A stretch of DNA of 64,000 nt from assembly GCA_009869945.1 (NCBI GenBank), contig WIXG01000201.1, positions 83,270-147,269 of the forward strand. The letters run 5' to 3'. A program made the position numbers and the translations under genes. The notes under the pieces are model-generated. The model was not told where the DNA came from. It made no database searches and saw only the letters and a program-made list of their open reading frames with translations. Shown in pieces: positions 14,001 to 27,955 of the stretch; position 1 is the stretch's first letter, and each line of letters starts with the position of its first letter. The stretch is from Mesaphorura yosii (Eukaryota > Arthropoda > Collembola > Poduromorpha > Tullbergiidae).

Positions 14001-17000
14001 TTGAAAAATTGAATATTACGTGCGCTAGAAAGTGTTTTTGCGGCCGATATAAAATGTAGAGTGCCGTGCCGTTCATCATCGTCATCAGAATCCACTGCCG
14101 TAAGAATTATTTTATTATGACTTGGAAGAAACGAGAATGAGAAAAAGTTTGGTACAGTTGAGCAAACTGAAAGTTAATGCACCGCACTACCTTTCTTCTT
14201 CTTCTTCTTCTTCTTCTTCTCCCTCTCCTTTGTTCTTCTTGCACAGTAAGAATACGCGGCAGCGGCTCAGAAATTTTGTTTACAGTTACAGAGCAGAGAA
14301 AGCAGGCGGCCAATGCTTGTAAGCGATATCAACTGCCCTGTTGTTTTCCCTTTCAATTTAGGCTTTTTTGAAACTGAGTTAAGAGAAATCGTTAACACGC
14401 AGGCTTCTGTTAAGCAGCAAAAATCAAAAAATTCTGCAGTTTTTCCAAACCGAAGAAGAATCGTACATAAATCACAAAGCATCGTGCATCGCTTCGAGTT
14501 CGACTTGGCATAAACACAGCAAGAAGAAAAGTGAAAAGGTGCATTTACTTTCTTTGTTTTCAGATTATTATTATTACTAAAACTTATGGCTTGAATGGAA
14601 ACTTTCTCCAACTTCTTTTGTTAACTGCTCACGAAAGACGAAATGCTGCGATAGTTATTATCGATATCAGAATTAAGAACTTATGAAAACACATGCCTCC
14701 GAATTCCTGTTCCTTATCGCGGTAAATGTTTTGCGGCCCGATTTCCCACAATTTTAAGAAGAAACTGAGCCGGACAGGAAACTATTATCCTCAAGAGTTA
14801 GAAACCACCTCTGAGAGGTAAAAATGCGAGAAGAGGCGGTTGGTAGTTGCGTAAACTTTCCAGCCGTGCCAGGCGCCAGCCAGATAAACAAGTCCGCAGT
14901 CATGCAATTTTGCACTCAGCATGAAATTCCTGTAATGGACAAAGTGTGTTTCTTTTCTGGTTTCTGCCCAGAGCCGTTTCTTTTCTCATTATTCAAATAC
15001 TCGTACGTCGCGGCAGGGCCAAGCAAAGCAAATGGACATAAAAATCTGATTCGCGGTTCACAGTCGCAGTCCGAGAAATTCCGAGAGATAAGGCCTTCCA
15101 TTAACCTTGCAGCAGCCCGAAGGTCAGTCGCCGCAATTAAAAAGCAAGCAAGAAAGAAAGCTGGCAGGCAAGGCAGTGAGAGCGCGCGCTCGCACGTGCC
15201 TCTGAAGTACGAACAAAGAAAAACAATGCGTACGCGAAAGCGTAAATAGCGTGGAAAGAGACGCGTTTGTAAGAAGTCAATTTCCATAGACGAGACGAGA
15301 TGAGTTTATGGCGGTAGCGCTTTCTCGCAACTTTCTTTTCCATCTTCTTTGCTCATTTCATTTAAGCTTTTAAGTTGAAGCGTAACGCAATGAGCTCCTA
15401 CACAATATCGGTTACATTTTTCTATTACGTTCGATTATTACAACATCCCATTTTGTGTAGCAGAAACTTTTGTCTGTCAGTCTCCTTCCTCTGCGCCTTT
15501 TATGCAGTTTTCCATGCATTCACACTCCAACAATTTCCAGCCGCCACGGCCTCTTTCTTCAGCGCTTGGTGCGGTGTTTCCCCTCAAACTCACTTTCTCT
15601 TCCTTTCTTCTTCTCTTCTCTCCTTTCGCCTTTCGCTTGAATGGCGGCACGGCAAGCAGAATGAATGCAGCTCGCGTTTTTATTCCAAAGTGCAAAAATG
15701 CGGTGAGTTTTCTCGTGAAGAAACGACAACACTGAATAAAAAGAAACTGCATTTGCCTTTACTTAAACATTCGTTTTACTCACATTTCTCTTTTTTCTCG
15801 TCTTAATTCGATTGTTATTCGTCATTCGTACTTGGATTCCGTTTCCCACTCGACTTGTCTGCTGTTTGTCATTAGTGGATGATGGACGACTTTGTTTTGT
15901 GGATTTGGATTTTCGCAAAGTGTAGGTAGCAATTTTACGTAGGAAATTTGAAGTCGTATACATTTTACTTTAGCCTTCACTTCACAGGATCAGGATTGAG
16001 TCTTGAATGGAAAGATAAATCTCAATACCTCAAACACAAAACCCACCTTCAAATCAGTTTTATCCAAATGTAAGTGCAAAATTTATGAAATGCGACCATG
16101 CGAATTGAAAATCTGCAGATTCCCAGGGAGCGCAAGCACAAACTTGGTTAATGATTGAAATTTGTGACGCCAACGCACAGGCGAGTGGGTGAAACTTTAG
16201 TCAAAAGTTGATATTTTGGAGAAAGAGGAAGGCCTGTGTTTGGCGTTTAAGTTTGTGAATGCCTGGAAAGTTCATTATGTAGGTGTTGCTTCCGCTTACG
16301 CTTTCTCTTGCCTTTTGCTGTTGGTCGCTGCTTACAGGCAGTCATGCAACAACCACTCGGTTTCTGAGTTTGATACGGACATGAAGTATGGCCACATTCT
16401 TTCGAAAAGTTTTGCAAGAAAGCAAAAAATTCAAACGCAACGTAAACTTCAGGGGCGAAGCGTACACGGCAATTGGGCAGTCAGGCCCAGAATGAACCAC
16501 ATGCAACATCATTAAAAACACTTTTCATGTTTTCCAACTTTTTATACGAAAAAAGGAAATCATACTACAATCTAAGAAAGTGGGAAAGAGGGAAAGAGCA
16601 GCTTGGCCTGAAATTGAGTCGAGGCTCGCGAAGAAGACGTTATTCGGTTGCCTACCCCGGCCGCCTGACTTTTAATGCGGAGGTTTTGTTAAATACACAA
16701 AAATTACTTTTGTAATATAACACCGCTCATAAATTTCCCAGCGTCAACGTGAAACCGTCAAATGGCTGCTACGCTGCGGCATAAAGCTTGATTTTCCCCA
16801 TCGAGATTACGCCAACGCCAAAAGCTAAAATCATGGCTGTAATGAAAATGAAATGGCAAAGGCAGGCAGGGCAACTTTTGCTTTTAGTTACTGATAAGCA
16901 AGCATTTGCGTAGATATTGACTTGGAGTTAATGTTAAACGATCCAGCGAAAGCCGTGCATTTTATGAAGGTGCTTAAGTGTATTTGTGCAGAACGCAACG

Positions 17001-19680
17001 AGCGACGAGTGATTTCTGTCCACGCGCTCGCCACTCACTCCACTTTTTATGACGTTATTTACCTTTCGTCCGGCAATAAAGTAAAAATTCTTGTCACACG
17101 GAGTGTTTCCGTGATTTTACATTCGTCCGGACGGAATTCACGGCTGAGTAAATGAAGAAATACACCAATCCGCCAATACGCGATGCTCTTGCGATGGCGA
17201 TGCGATATTCGCGGGCTTAAAATTGTTTCCGTGTTGGATTAACGCTAATACTTTATTTATTGTTTGAAACAGTTCGCATTCGCATACGCAATTTCGCATG
17301 CGCAATACAGACTTAATTTGAATGAGCTGCACAAGCTGCTATAAAGGGGATCCCTTTTAATGAGGGGAAAAGCGAAAAGTGATCCGAGAATCCAATCCGG
17401 GCTTTGACAAAACCAAGAGCACTTGACTCGAATTTTCTTGGATCATGCGGGCTCGAAGCTTGAAGGATTCTCCAGCAGCAATTCAGCACCCGCATCAAAG
17501 CGAAAGCGCTAGCATCGCATCCCAGCAGCAGCGAGACAAGACCAAAAGACACTCGACATGACGCGCTGCAAGTTGAATGTTCGTTCTAAGCTTCGACGGT
17601 GAGAAAGTCAGGAGTCTCAGGATGAAATTTCAGTTTACTTCAAAGGCAAACAACGAGAAGCAGAAGAAGATTGAGGTCAACCAAAAAGCAAAATTATTCA
17701 ACAAGTTAGAAACAACATTTCGAGTGAAGAAGCCGGGCGGACAGGCAGGCGGGCTCAGTATGCGAGAAAAAGTATAAAAAAAGTTCAAGTTCTCGCAATC
17801 TCGCATATTTGAGCGCGTACTTTCATTCATTCATTTACGTAGTATTATTAAACAAGTCGCAGTCGTCCTCGCACTTTGTTGTACTTACTCTAAATTATTC
17901 ATTCCCCTGTGGGCGAAGAGTGCGTGCCCTCATCGAGTAATGATGCGAAGAGGCGAGGCGCTTTTTAATTAAATGGGCTCCTCAATTCAAAATTTACAAT
18001 TTCATTTTGCTGCTGAGCCGGGTTGGTCGGTCCGACTCAATTTGGCACGGGAAGACACGACCAATTACGAGGGTCAAAAGTCGCCGTCCTTTTCGCAGAG
18101 TTTTGCATTTCATCTTGTCGTTCGAAAGAAATGGGACAATAGTTGAAGGGGAAACCATCAAAGTGCGGTTGTACCTGCTGAAATTCACTGCTGCGCACGC
18201 GCGCGCACGATCTTCCTCCTGATTTAAATTCAAATATTTATGTATACAGAGGATCATCCCTTTTTTGCAAAGTTCAAAGGAAGTACATTTATGGGCCTGT
18301 GTGCTTCACAGCACGAAAAGAGAAGAGAACGCAAGACGAGCGTTCGCACGCATTTTTCCAGCCAAGATTGAATTGCGCGGGATAAACCAGCCAAATTCAT
18401 ATGGTACACAAATCATAAGGTTAAAGTTACTGAAGCATCAATATGATTTCCTCCTTTACAGCACTCCCGTACTCGTTTTATCCCAAATTTTGCTTAACTT
18501 TCTCTCCGCTCCGCTTTCTCTACTCCATTGTACATAATATATTTCTCTTTCGGGTTACATTTTTCTAAATTTGGAACGGGACTGCTACCGCTGTTATTAC
18601 GGCTATGATTATAAAATACGATGGATCCAATGCACTCGCAAAATGCTCGCAGTAGCGTAATATTGTAATATTGTGTACATGCCGCATTTAATGTCTTTTG
18701 CATGCCTGCGCCGTTTTGTTTTACCGCAGTTTGCCTTTTGTGGAGCGGTGAAGTCTTCCTGTGTGTGCTGGCTGCTGCATTTTCGGCCCAGCAGCCTGGA
18801 ACAAAATGCATGCATAACATTTGCTTTCCTTTTCAAAACCTTGCCTTGCCAGTTTCAGTTTCGGTCTTAGCCCAGCGTTATATTCTGCACGACGCTGCAC
18901 TGTTTCGCGATACATTTTAGTTTTAGTCGTCGTAGTAGTCTTCCATTGCCTGGCCTTGCTGAATTTTCCAAATTTTTATGTCGCACTTTCGCATTCTTAT
19001 CTGATGCCCATGCTTATGTATCCTACGTATTTCTGGAGTAACAAGCAGAAACTTTCATAATTTGAAACTTTTCCGTAGGCCATTCGCCATTTCGTACGTG
19101 GAACCTCATTTCGACCCGAATATAAGTTTAATGAGCGGGACCAATTAACTCAATGCCTAATACGCGTTTCGTGGTGGCTCGGCGGAGCTGATTTCTTTGT
19201 GGCGTAACTTCGGCGGCGGTGGTCTTCCTTCTCTTCCCTGCATTTTTCGGATTGTTTCCTTGTACTCCGGCCACACATGCAAAATGTGTTAGTGTGCTAA
19301 CATAAGGTAACCTTCTGCCTGCCCCATCACTCGAGACTTAAGAGTCACAGGCGAGTTCGGTGTTGCAAACCTCATCCTGGAGTAACATGCATTTTCTCAG
19401 AGTACAGGGTGGCTGTCCAATGATGCACTCGCTGTGCAGCGTCTGCGTCTCCTTTTTCCTTGCTACGTCCCGGCGTCGAACTATGACATAGAAATGTATA
19501 GTCACCTTCTTCCCTCCTCGCCGTAAACAAGACAGGACATGAACGTGGCAAAGTGTAACGTCAACGTGAGTGCGAGTCGCCAGCTTTCATTCTTCGTTGC
19601 GGACGCCATAAAGTCATTCACAAGCGAGCTGTCGGACTGGATGCACGTCTCGGTTTTGCAGCAGTGAGTTTTTTGCTGTT
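8001..19680. other. Non-coding tract; no supported gene
   Basis: No exon-like frame is recognisable. Contents are CTG/CAG triplet patches (about 8580-8610 and 10205-10220), GCGTC and GCGCC pentamer repeats (12306-12322 and 12791-12807), a TTC microsatellite (14191-14220), a TATCGATA word (14659-14666) and a TATAAAGG box (17340-17347). Pyrimidine-rich stretches and CATAAA words recur throughout. Open frames of up to about 143 codons occur on both strands at the same places (for example 11014-11445 and 14824-15287), the pattern expected from base composition rather than genes. Confidence 0.55.
14191..14220. repeat. (TTC)n microsatellite
   Basis: About nine TTC units on the plus strand, read as Ser or Leu runs in chance frames and as Arg/Glu-rich peptide on the other strand. 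Confidence 0.9.
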
Positions 19681-20019
19681 GTGAATTCTATCAGTCATCC
19701 GCACCGAGCAACAGTGCGCGTTCTCGCCCGTCCGCCAGCGTTGTCGTTAATTTTTTGGGTCCACCAATTCTCAGCATATTCCAAGATGGCCATGCGACCA
19801 GAAGGTTCTAAAATCCTCGTAGGACGACTTTGTGACCAAAGTGCCACGTCACTGCTTGGTTTCAGAGTTCTTTTAGTAGACTTGTACTACTACTACGAAG
19901 ATCCCATCTCCAACGAGCTGGACAGTTTCGACCCATGTCTTCGTCAAGAACAACCTGTACTGGAAGAAATGGAGCAGCTCGCTGGCCTGGAATTTGGAGA
20001 GGCTCCCGCCCAGCAGTAG
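19681..20019 (+). other. Weak ORF with acidic C-terminal part, possible degraded coding sequence
   Basis: The frame has two potential starts (19681 and, in the better context CAAGATGG, 19785). The C-terminal third is more protein-like than its surroundings: EDPISNELDSFDP followed by VLEEMEQLAGLEFGE and a stop at 20017-20019. The other two frames through 19930-20110 are also fairly open, for example a stretch containing THVFVKNNLYWKKW, which would fit a decayed coding copy with shifted frames. I recognise no family. Just upstream, at 19662-19667, lies a GTGAGT that would be a strong splice donor. Confidence 0.15.
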
Positions 20020-21834
20020 CCGGCAAATTCGACCAATCAGCCGAATTTGCCAGCTGCACCAGTAGCACCAGCAAAGAAGATCAATCGACAGCGAAAACCC
20101 ACCATGTTAGCCTTTGATTGAATGTAAGGAGGAAGTAATTTATTACGTCGCATGCAAATACATGCAAACGGGAGCCCGTGGCTGCTGCAATTTCCATGTC
20201 CGAATCACGCACGCTCGCACGTGGCTCCCAGAACGTGGCGATCAATTCGGCATTTGGCGTATGGTCGAGCTAAATGCGAATGTAATGGCGAATTCCATCG
20301 GCAATCGACTCGTTTCGAATTCGTTTTTGGCTGGAATTGGAAATGTGGCCAAGCCAGTCACACATGTGTAAATAAATGAAGGCAGCAAACTGCCACACAC
20401 CTGGACACAGCACAGCTTTGGGCTTTGTTCTCGAGTATTTATTTTTCACACTGCGTGCTGCCCCTCAAAATGGTTCAGATTTTGGTAAGTATTTTTCTTT
20501 CCTCTTTGAAGTATGTAAAGTATTTCTATTTTACCCTTTTATGTCTCCCGAGTCAATTCCATTGCTTTCGTCCGCATTCACACCCAACGGAAACTGCGCT
20601 CAGCTCAACTGTCTTTGCAATGCGATACAGCAGCAAGGCACCAGCTGGAGACCGCCTTTACCGTGCCTTCTCTTTTGCCAAACAAACAACGTCGTCAGGA
20701 AATAAAAGTCAGGCTCAGAGTGTAATTTACGTCGCACTTTAAACCTGGTCAATTTGTTGTTCATTATTTTGGAAAATATGGCCAAGCAAGCCTGTGTGCA
20801 TCGTGTTTGTCTTGCAAACAATTTATTATGCAAATGAGATCAAGTCTGCGTCTGCATTTGAGCTCAATTATTCCCACCGCACAAAACACAAAAGTTGTTT
20901 GAATGAGTTGAGCATCCACTTCAGACTTCAGCAGCAAAACGCGCAAAACGTGTGATGGCAGCCAAACAAGTATCGCATAAAAATTTATGGGAGCAACATT
21001 ATCTTGTTTGGGATCAAGCCGGACCCATAATTGTCAAGATTCCGTCGTCCGCGAATAAAAATTCAGTTTCAGAAGGCTATTCAAACGCAGCACCCTGCTT
21101 GCAGTATCGTGTATCGTACAATTTTATGCCATGTGTCCGACTGAATGTGTCCAGAGTGCATTTCCAAGAAATTATGCACTTTTGCCATCGCTGCTGCTGT
21201 TTTCATAAACCCTGCTCTGCTTCATCGTGAGTGTTTTCATCCCTCGTGCTGCTCCGCTGCGCTCTGGTCGTCCTGATTTCCGTCTTCTCTTTCAGTCGTC
21301 GCGTCGTTATGAATCATTAATGAAAGTGAAGTGAGTCCAATGACATAAATACGTCCACGCCTACGAACAAATAACCATTCCACGGTTCATCTCATTCTTA
21401 AAAGATGATACGCAGACCAGCAAAGAGCAGCTAAAGAATTTGGTGCTGCTCCAAAATATCCTTTCCTTTCCTGCGTGGACATTTCTCACACTCAAACATA
21501 GCCGTGAGGGTGACTTTTTGTTTGCCGCAGTGCAAAAGCGAGTCATAGACTAGACTAATCATATTAACGATTGATAAATGCCTGCCCGAAATACAAAATT
21601 AAAGTCATTTGCCGTGACGCCGTGTCGTACAGAATAGGAAAACTTGCTCGGCGATGTTTTGTAAACTCCGATTGTATTATGTGACCAGTGAAGGACGGAA
21701 ATAAACCTATTGATTCTATTAAACCATTAAACCAGCAGTGCAGTGCAGCAGCCCAGCGCTGCTGTCATGAAAGTTTCATTTCTTTGCTGGGTGCCGGTTT
21801 GTCGCTTAGACGCTGGAGCGGCGTAAGTGTAAAT

Positions 21835-21866
21835 GGCAATGGCGTGTAGCAGCCATCGCCATTGCC
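21835..21866. repeat. Perfect 10-bp inverted repeat with 12-nt loop
   Basis: GGCAATGGCG at 21835-21844 pairs with CGCCATTGCC at 21857-21866. The stem does not extend beyond 10 bp, so it is too short for a microRNA precursor. Confidence 0.85.
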
Positions 21867-23824
21867 GGTAATTAAGTGGCGAGGATGGGAAAACGTTCCG
21901 GCTCCGGTTGGAATAAACTTCGCTTCACGGGCAGAACACAACAAGTCACTTAGTCACCGACAATTCAGCAATAAGTAAGCAATAACGTCACGTCCTTGCC
22001 TGTCGTTCATTGATTAAAATCGCACAGCGCCTTTTCTCCTGACCTTTCAACAAATGAAAGGCACATACGCCATTTTATGTCGCAATTAAACGACCCAAAG
22101 ATTAAAATATGCGATCCGATCTCAATTGGAGGTTTAATAGCAACGATCAAACCGATTTCGACGACTCGATTTGAGTTCTCTGACCCGTGCTTGATTTCCT
22201 TTTTATGTGTTGTGTGTCAACAGCAAAATTGAGGCGATTGGCTCTAAAAATGCTCGTATTTGCACACCAAACATAAATACGCACTTTGCCTGGCTGCAAT
22301 GAAAACCTTCGGCAAGGCCTTTGCCTTGCTTTTGCCCGTGTTGTTGGCCTCCAAAAATTCTCGCATGGGGATTTTTCTGCTTTACTTCAACTGCGAAGTG
22401 AGGATAATTTGTCATTTTAAGGTAATATAATATTTAGTCATTCATCAAATCAGCAGTTTCTGGTTTCTGAGACCGTGCCGTTCAGACTCGAAGAGAGCCC
22501 ACTGAGCCCGCAATTTTTACTTTGTAGCCGTCGTTATGATGTCTTGTCAGTTTATGCCGCAACGTATTTATCACTCGGGGCAGATTTCCTTCAGAGAAAG
22601 TGCTGACTGAGTGAGAGATGAGGAGACGAAAGCAGCGTCGTTCAAGTAATCGGCAAAGTTTGGATATTAACTCATTCCGTACAAGAAAAGATGAGAAATT
22701 GATGAGATGAGTTTAGAACGTGGTTTCATTTTTAAGCTGGCCAAATGTAAGCTTGTGCCCTGCGAGTGTGGCTGCCGCTACAATTTTGCAATTGGCGACG
22801 GAGTTCGAGCTGCCCACTTTGGTCGGCCGACGCTTCACGCCTGCCTGCCTGGCGAACCATCGCAGCGCATAAACATTATATGCATAATTAACGAGGGAGA
22901 AGTAGTTTTATAATAATAACACTAGTACAAGATTGGCCTGCACATATGCACTGTGTGGCGTGGCAGTGACGGTCTTCTCACCACCGAACTCCATTATAAA
23001 TTTCTTGGGCAAAGTAGCCGTATTATTCTGGCTCGTGTATTGGTGGCCGTAATCGAATTTCCACGGAGAAATGTGCGGCGCGAGTCCTCTGATTATATTT
23101 ATACGGAGCTCGAAGTCGCCGCACCGTACAAGTTCTGTCCAGATGGGCTCTCTGCGTTTCTCTCCTGCGACTGCAACTGCAACTGCTGGAACTTGTTACA
23201 TTCAACAACAACAAACGGAGTAACCGAAGGGCAGGCCGCCCTCACTTTCCTGGTTTCTGTTTCTGCTTATTAGCCGGCAGTCGTGTGCGTATATTTATTT
23301 CATCCTAATGGATTTTCGGTTCAATCTACTCGGCCTGGCCTGCCTGCATCAACACAACCACGCAACGTTATGTTGTGCTGGAGAACGAAAAGCGCGTCCA
23401 CGTCCGCGTCAGCCTTCCTGCTGATGCCTCTTTGCGGCTTACGATGTGAGTCTTCTATGAAATCTAATATATACATTTTCACGAGCAAAAGTGGACGAGT
23501 AACAAAGCTCAAGCCTATGCCCGTACCCGAAGGCAGCACACCTTATGATAATCATCATTTATATCGCCATCGCCAAAGCCGCCGTGCATCTCGCACATTA
23601 GAAAATTAGTTGCCCAGGAGACACGTAGCCTCCGTCGCGAAAGGAAAAGACGTCCGAATCTTATCCGGCATGACAAGTTTTCATTACTCGAAGAGGAGCG
23701 GCGGAGTCTTGAAAACCCTCCGTGACACGTGGCGCGGCTTGCTTTTCGCGAGCGACCTTCTTTTCGCAAAACTGGAACGCTCCCATTTTTGGCACGTTCA
23801 CGCCATCAAATTAATTAACGAGAG

Positions 23825-23844
23825 AGGCAGGCAGGCAGGCAGGC
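23825..23844. repeat. (AGGC)5 microsatellite
   Basis: Five perfect AGGC units. Shorter versions of the same unit occur near 3743, 4037, 16861, 22848, 35509, 39876 and 57928, so this is a recurring unit in the window. Confidence 0.9.
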
Positions 23845-26800
23845 TCTTGCTTGCTGATTTGCTCTGTAAAGTGAAACTTTGTTGCGAAAGTTGGAGTTTG
23901 AATTTCCTATATATGCTCCTTTAATTTCAAGTGGACACTGCCAAGCCAATACCAAAGCTAACGTTCCGAATTTCGAAGTCAATCGGATTTGCATACGTGG
24001 GACCCATAAATAACGGGCGCTTGGTGTCGCTCTCGGCGGGCGTGAGAGCATGAGAGTCTCTCGTGAGATTGATCCGAGTAGATTACCCACCCATTTTGCG
24101 TTCGCGATTGCGTTGGCCGACTCAGCCGACCAGACAACTTTTTCACATAACTCATTCTCGATACAAAAGGAGAGCAGGAGCAGATAAGCACAACACGACG
24201 AGACTGTAATCAAATTACAAACTAAATCAATGCAGGGCAGAAGAGGAGCAGAAGAGTGAGAGACTCCGATTCTGTCCAGATTCCGTTCCTGCTAAATACT
24301 TCCTGTCTCTCCGCTTGCACTTCTCGGCGCTCAGCAGAAGAGCCGTGCAAACTAAATACGTAATAAAGCACGAAAACAGAGTTTGGCACTTTGCTCTTTT
24401 TGTTTTTGCGTTTGCTCTTTTTTCCAAATACTCGTACGTGCAGTTCCCAAACAGAATGAGACATTTTCCCATGCCCGCCCGCCTGCCCTGTCCGGTGAAA
24501 GTGAAAATGAGAGCAGAGGGACTTTCTCCGTGCGTGTTGCAATGCAACAAAATCGCGAATCGCGTTCGCGAGTAGAAAGTGCGCAGGAGTGCAACACAGA
24601 AAGGACAAAAAACGGCGGCAGAATTGAATTGCTTGGCATGGCTTGGCTATAGGACACATTTAATAAGGCCGAGGCTGTATTTAGCATTTATTTTTCAGTT
24701 TTTGTACATCTCTCCGGAGGAAAAGAGAAATGCAAAGGCAAGAGAAAGAGAAAGTGCGAGTGAGGAGGATAATGATAACTGCACCAGCCGACGATGCACA
24801 TTTGGAATGAGAATATTACTGCAAAACAAAAGTGGTATTATTACAACTGTCGTATTAAAACTGAATTAAGCGTCACTTTATTTTCTCTGCCGAGGATTTC
24901 TGCGTCTGCTTCTGCTTCTTCTCATCGTTGCTGCGCCCATACAACGTTGTTGCGAATTTATTAATCTTTTAATTTGTCTCTTATTATTTTTGTTCCAGTG
25001 CGCCCATGAGTTTGCTGGAATAAAAAAATCCTGCAGACGTGAAAAGCTCTCAGTCTCAGTTCTCAAATTACGCGATTCAAAAGAAATTAGGTCGGCGGAG
25101 GATCGGAAGCAAGTGTGCGGAAGATTGGCGATTGGCGCACGTAATCTCCCATTCAATTCAAGAAAGCTTAATCGCTCAACACATCTTTTCAATTCAGATC
25201 CGTCGTCATTCATTAGAATCAGTGATTCACCGCTACTGCTGCCGCTGCTGTTGCTTTGTGAGAGGATCGGCCGGAGAAAGGATTTCTTTCATTGCCTCCC
25301 GCTTCATTTCCTTCACCCTTCAACTCATATTTGTAACTCGCAGATGAGTTAAGACCCGGAAGAAAAACTGATACGTTATTCTATTCATCAAGTCGTCGTC
25401 GGAGCTGCCGAGCATTGTAGAGCAGCGAAAAGGAGAGAACGAGAGAGAAGTGAAGAATGGAAAGAAAAGAAAGACACAGAAAAGGAAGGAAGACATGAAT
25501 TATATTTATGTTTCAGATTTTGGTATTTATACGACCGTTCACGGCCGGCGAGCTCCGCTGCGTCTCGACACGGCACTGCACTGCAATGAACAGAAATGAA
25601 TTCGAGCTCCCGCATTCTTCAACACGAAACACGGCTGGTTTCTTGTGTTCCAGCAGCAGCCTGAGAACGTTGTGTACGTTGTCTCTGCTTCCTACCCTTT
25701 GCAAAACGGCAAGACCAAGAAATGCGAGACACAGCCTTCGCTTTTGCTGTTGCTGGTGCTGTTGCTTGTATGTGTCGGTGGTTGCTGGGATTAAACGCAT
25801 TGCCCTTCGTAAATTACGTAAAGTGCCTTAATAATTTGGTCGACTGGAGAAATGCAAACGAGAAATGATTTATGCCGACTGCATAAATTGGCTGAAATTA
25901 GATGTCGACGTCGAGTCGCGATTGAGATGTGGAGCAATAAATGCAAAGAACACGGCAAATTACATACGCTGTGTTCTGCTCCTCTTTCAATTGCACTGCC
26001 CTGATTGCAATCAAATTAACTCGTGTATTCGACTTGGACGGGCAGACAGGCAGAGAAAAATGACTTACATTTGTCATTCTTTGTCTATTACATAAGCACT
26101 TTATTCATTGCAGTAAAGTAGAGTGAAAGGAAAAATGCGTGCCGTTGCGTTGCGTTGCGTATTGAATGAATGAAGAGCAGCAGGTCTCGCAAGCGCAGAA
26201 TGCCATAATAAGATTATGTAAACAGATAAGACGCTGCTTGTGCTTGGAAAGGCAAGCGCAGAGAAGGTAAAGACACTTAAATGCGAATTTGAATGTGAAG
26301 AGACGAGGATGACTACATTTCTCATTTCTTTCCCGACTGCTATTTTCACCTGACTGACCGTCTGCAAAATTTGTACGGCGCGCTATCGCTGATTAAGTTG
26401 CCCGCGCCCCGTGAATGATTGCGTGGCGTTTCGTGATGAGTTTCTTACGATGAGAATTTGTAGACTGATTAATTCCTAGCGCCGCCGCAACCGACGACAG
26501 ACGACAGACGAGGCGACATTTTAATACACTGCGCACGTAAATTATAACGCGAGTGTTTGTGGCAGGCGGGCCAAGACGAAGAAATATGAATGTGATGCGT
26601 CTTATTTCCTCGTTTCGTACTTCTGCATTCTGCTTCTTTTATTCAGGCGAGCCGTCGTGATGTATCACTCTGTTATCAGCAACTATTCCAAGTCGCTTAT
26701 TTGCACATGTCATACACGAACTGAATATTGAAACATGTGTACAATTTCTTCAGAAAGACGAATTGCCTGCCTGGCGCGCGCTTTGCTATTGCTTTGAGAG

Positions 26801-27925
26801 AGTAAAAGCAAAAGTGGCAGAGAAAGAAGCGGGCGAAAGCTGAATACACAAACACTCTTGATCGCTTGTAGCTTGTACAATTGAAGGAAAGAACTCGCAT
26901 TACATTTACATTCAAAGTAAATGAACCAACATTTGTTTGAGGATATTCAAGCTTCATTCAATCCAATCGACCACCAATCGAGCAATTGCATTGCAATTGC
27001 CCATTAACTATTAATACTCGCACTAGAACTGCATTCTATTTTTTATTTTGAATAACAACACATTGCGTGGGATCACGAATTCAAGACGAAGGGCCATGTG
27101 CGTTTTCCTGCTCTTCGGTTTCGTGTTTTCAAGTCAAGTGCGACTTGACTTTGAAAATTTGGAATTCAGAAACCACATTGCCATTGAAAAAAGTTGTCTT
27201 CAATCGAGGAACACTTCAGACCGCATCTCATTATTATCTCGCCTGTTTCGAAAACTATAAAACTACGCACAGGCACAACCATTTGATTGAGATTGCCCAG
27301 AAATTCGACTGCGCGCTTGGTACTTTCATTCATTTGCCAGTCAGTGGACGTGGACTGCAATTGACGATGATGCACGACCGAAGCAGCATCATGCATGTAT
27401 GTTTCTTCAATTCCAATTTCGCGTGCTCAGGGCTCCGGCCAGCTTGTTTACACAAACAATTATTATGATGCTCACGAAGACGAGGAATATCAAACAGAAA
27501 GAGCAGAATACCTCAATCTAATTTGTTTTTCCATTCACTACGCTACGCTAAACTTGTGGCTTGTACTCTGCCTGTGACCATGCCGTCTCCGTCTCTATTA
27601 CGCATTGCATCATCTGATGCTTTTTCCACAAAACATTATAATGAGAAAACTAAGAAAAAACTTAATTTATATTCAGGCTTTCATTCGTCAGAGCCGCAGT
27701 CGTACGAGAACGAGAACGAAGGAACGCATACGAATGGGCTGCTCTCCACCCTTAAAAGCTAAACCAGTGTAAAGAAAGTTGTTCTCAATTTTCGCAGTGA
27801 GAAATGTGTAAATGTCAAGCAGTTCTCTATATTTTTCTTACTAATTTTGCACCAATAAACTTATTCCAGGTGGGCAGAATTTGAAAGAATTCGATTGAGT
27901 CGACGAACGTCGCAAGCGACAAGGG

Positions 27926-27955
27926 AGCATGCATGAAATTTGCTGCATGCATGCT
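27926..27955. repeat. Perfect 10-bp inverted repeat with 10-nt loop
   Basis: AGCATGCATG at 27926-27935 pairs with CATGCATGCT at 27946-27955. Each arm contains the self-complementary core GCATGC/ATGCAT. Confidence 0.85.

Noticed and set aside
20470-20491. ATG, four codons and a strong GTAAGT donor, suggestive of a first coding exon
   Set aside because: No acceptor with a recognisable continuing exon was found; five-codon frames next to a GTAAGT are expected by chance in 64 kb.
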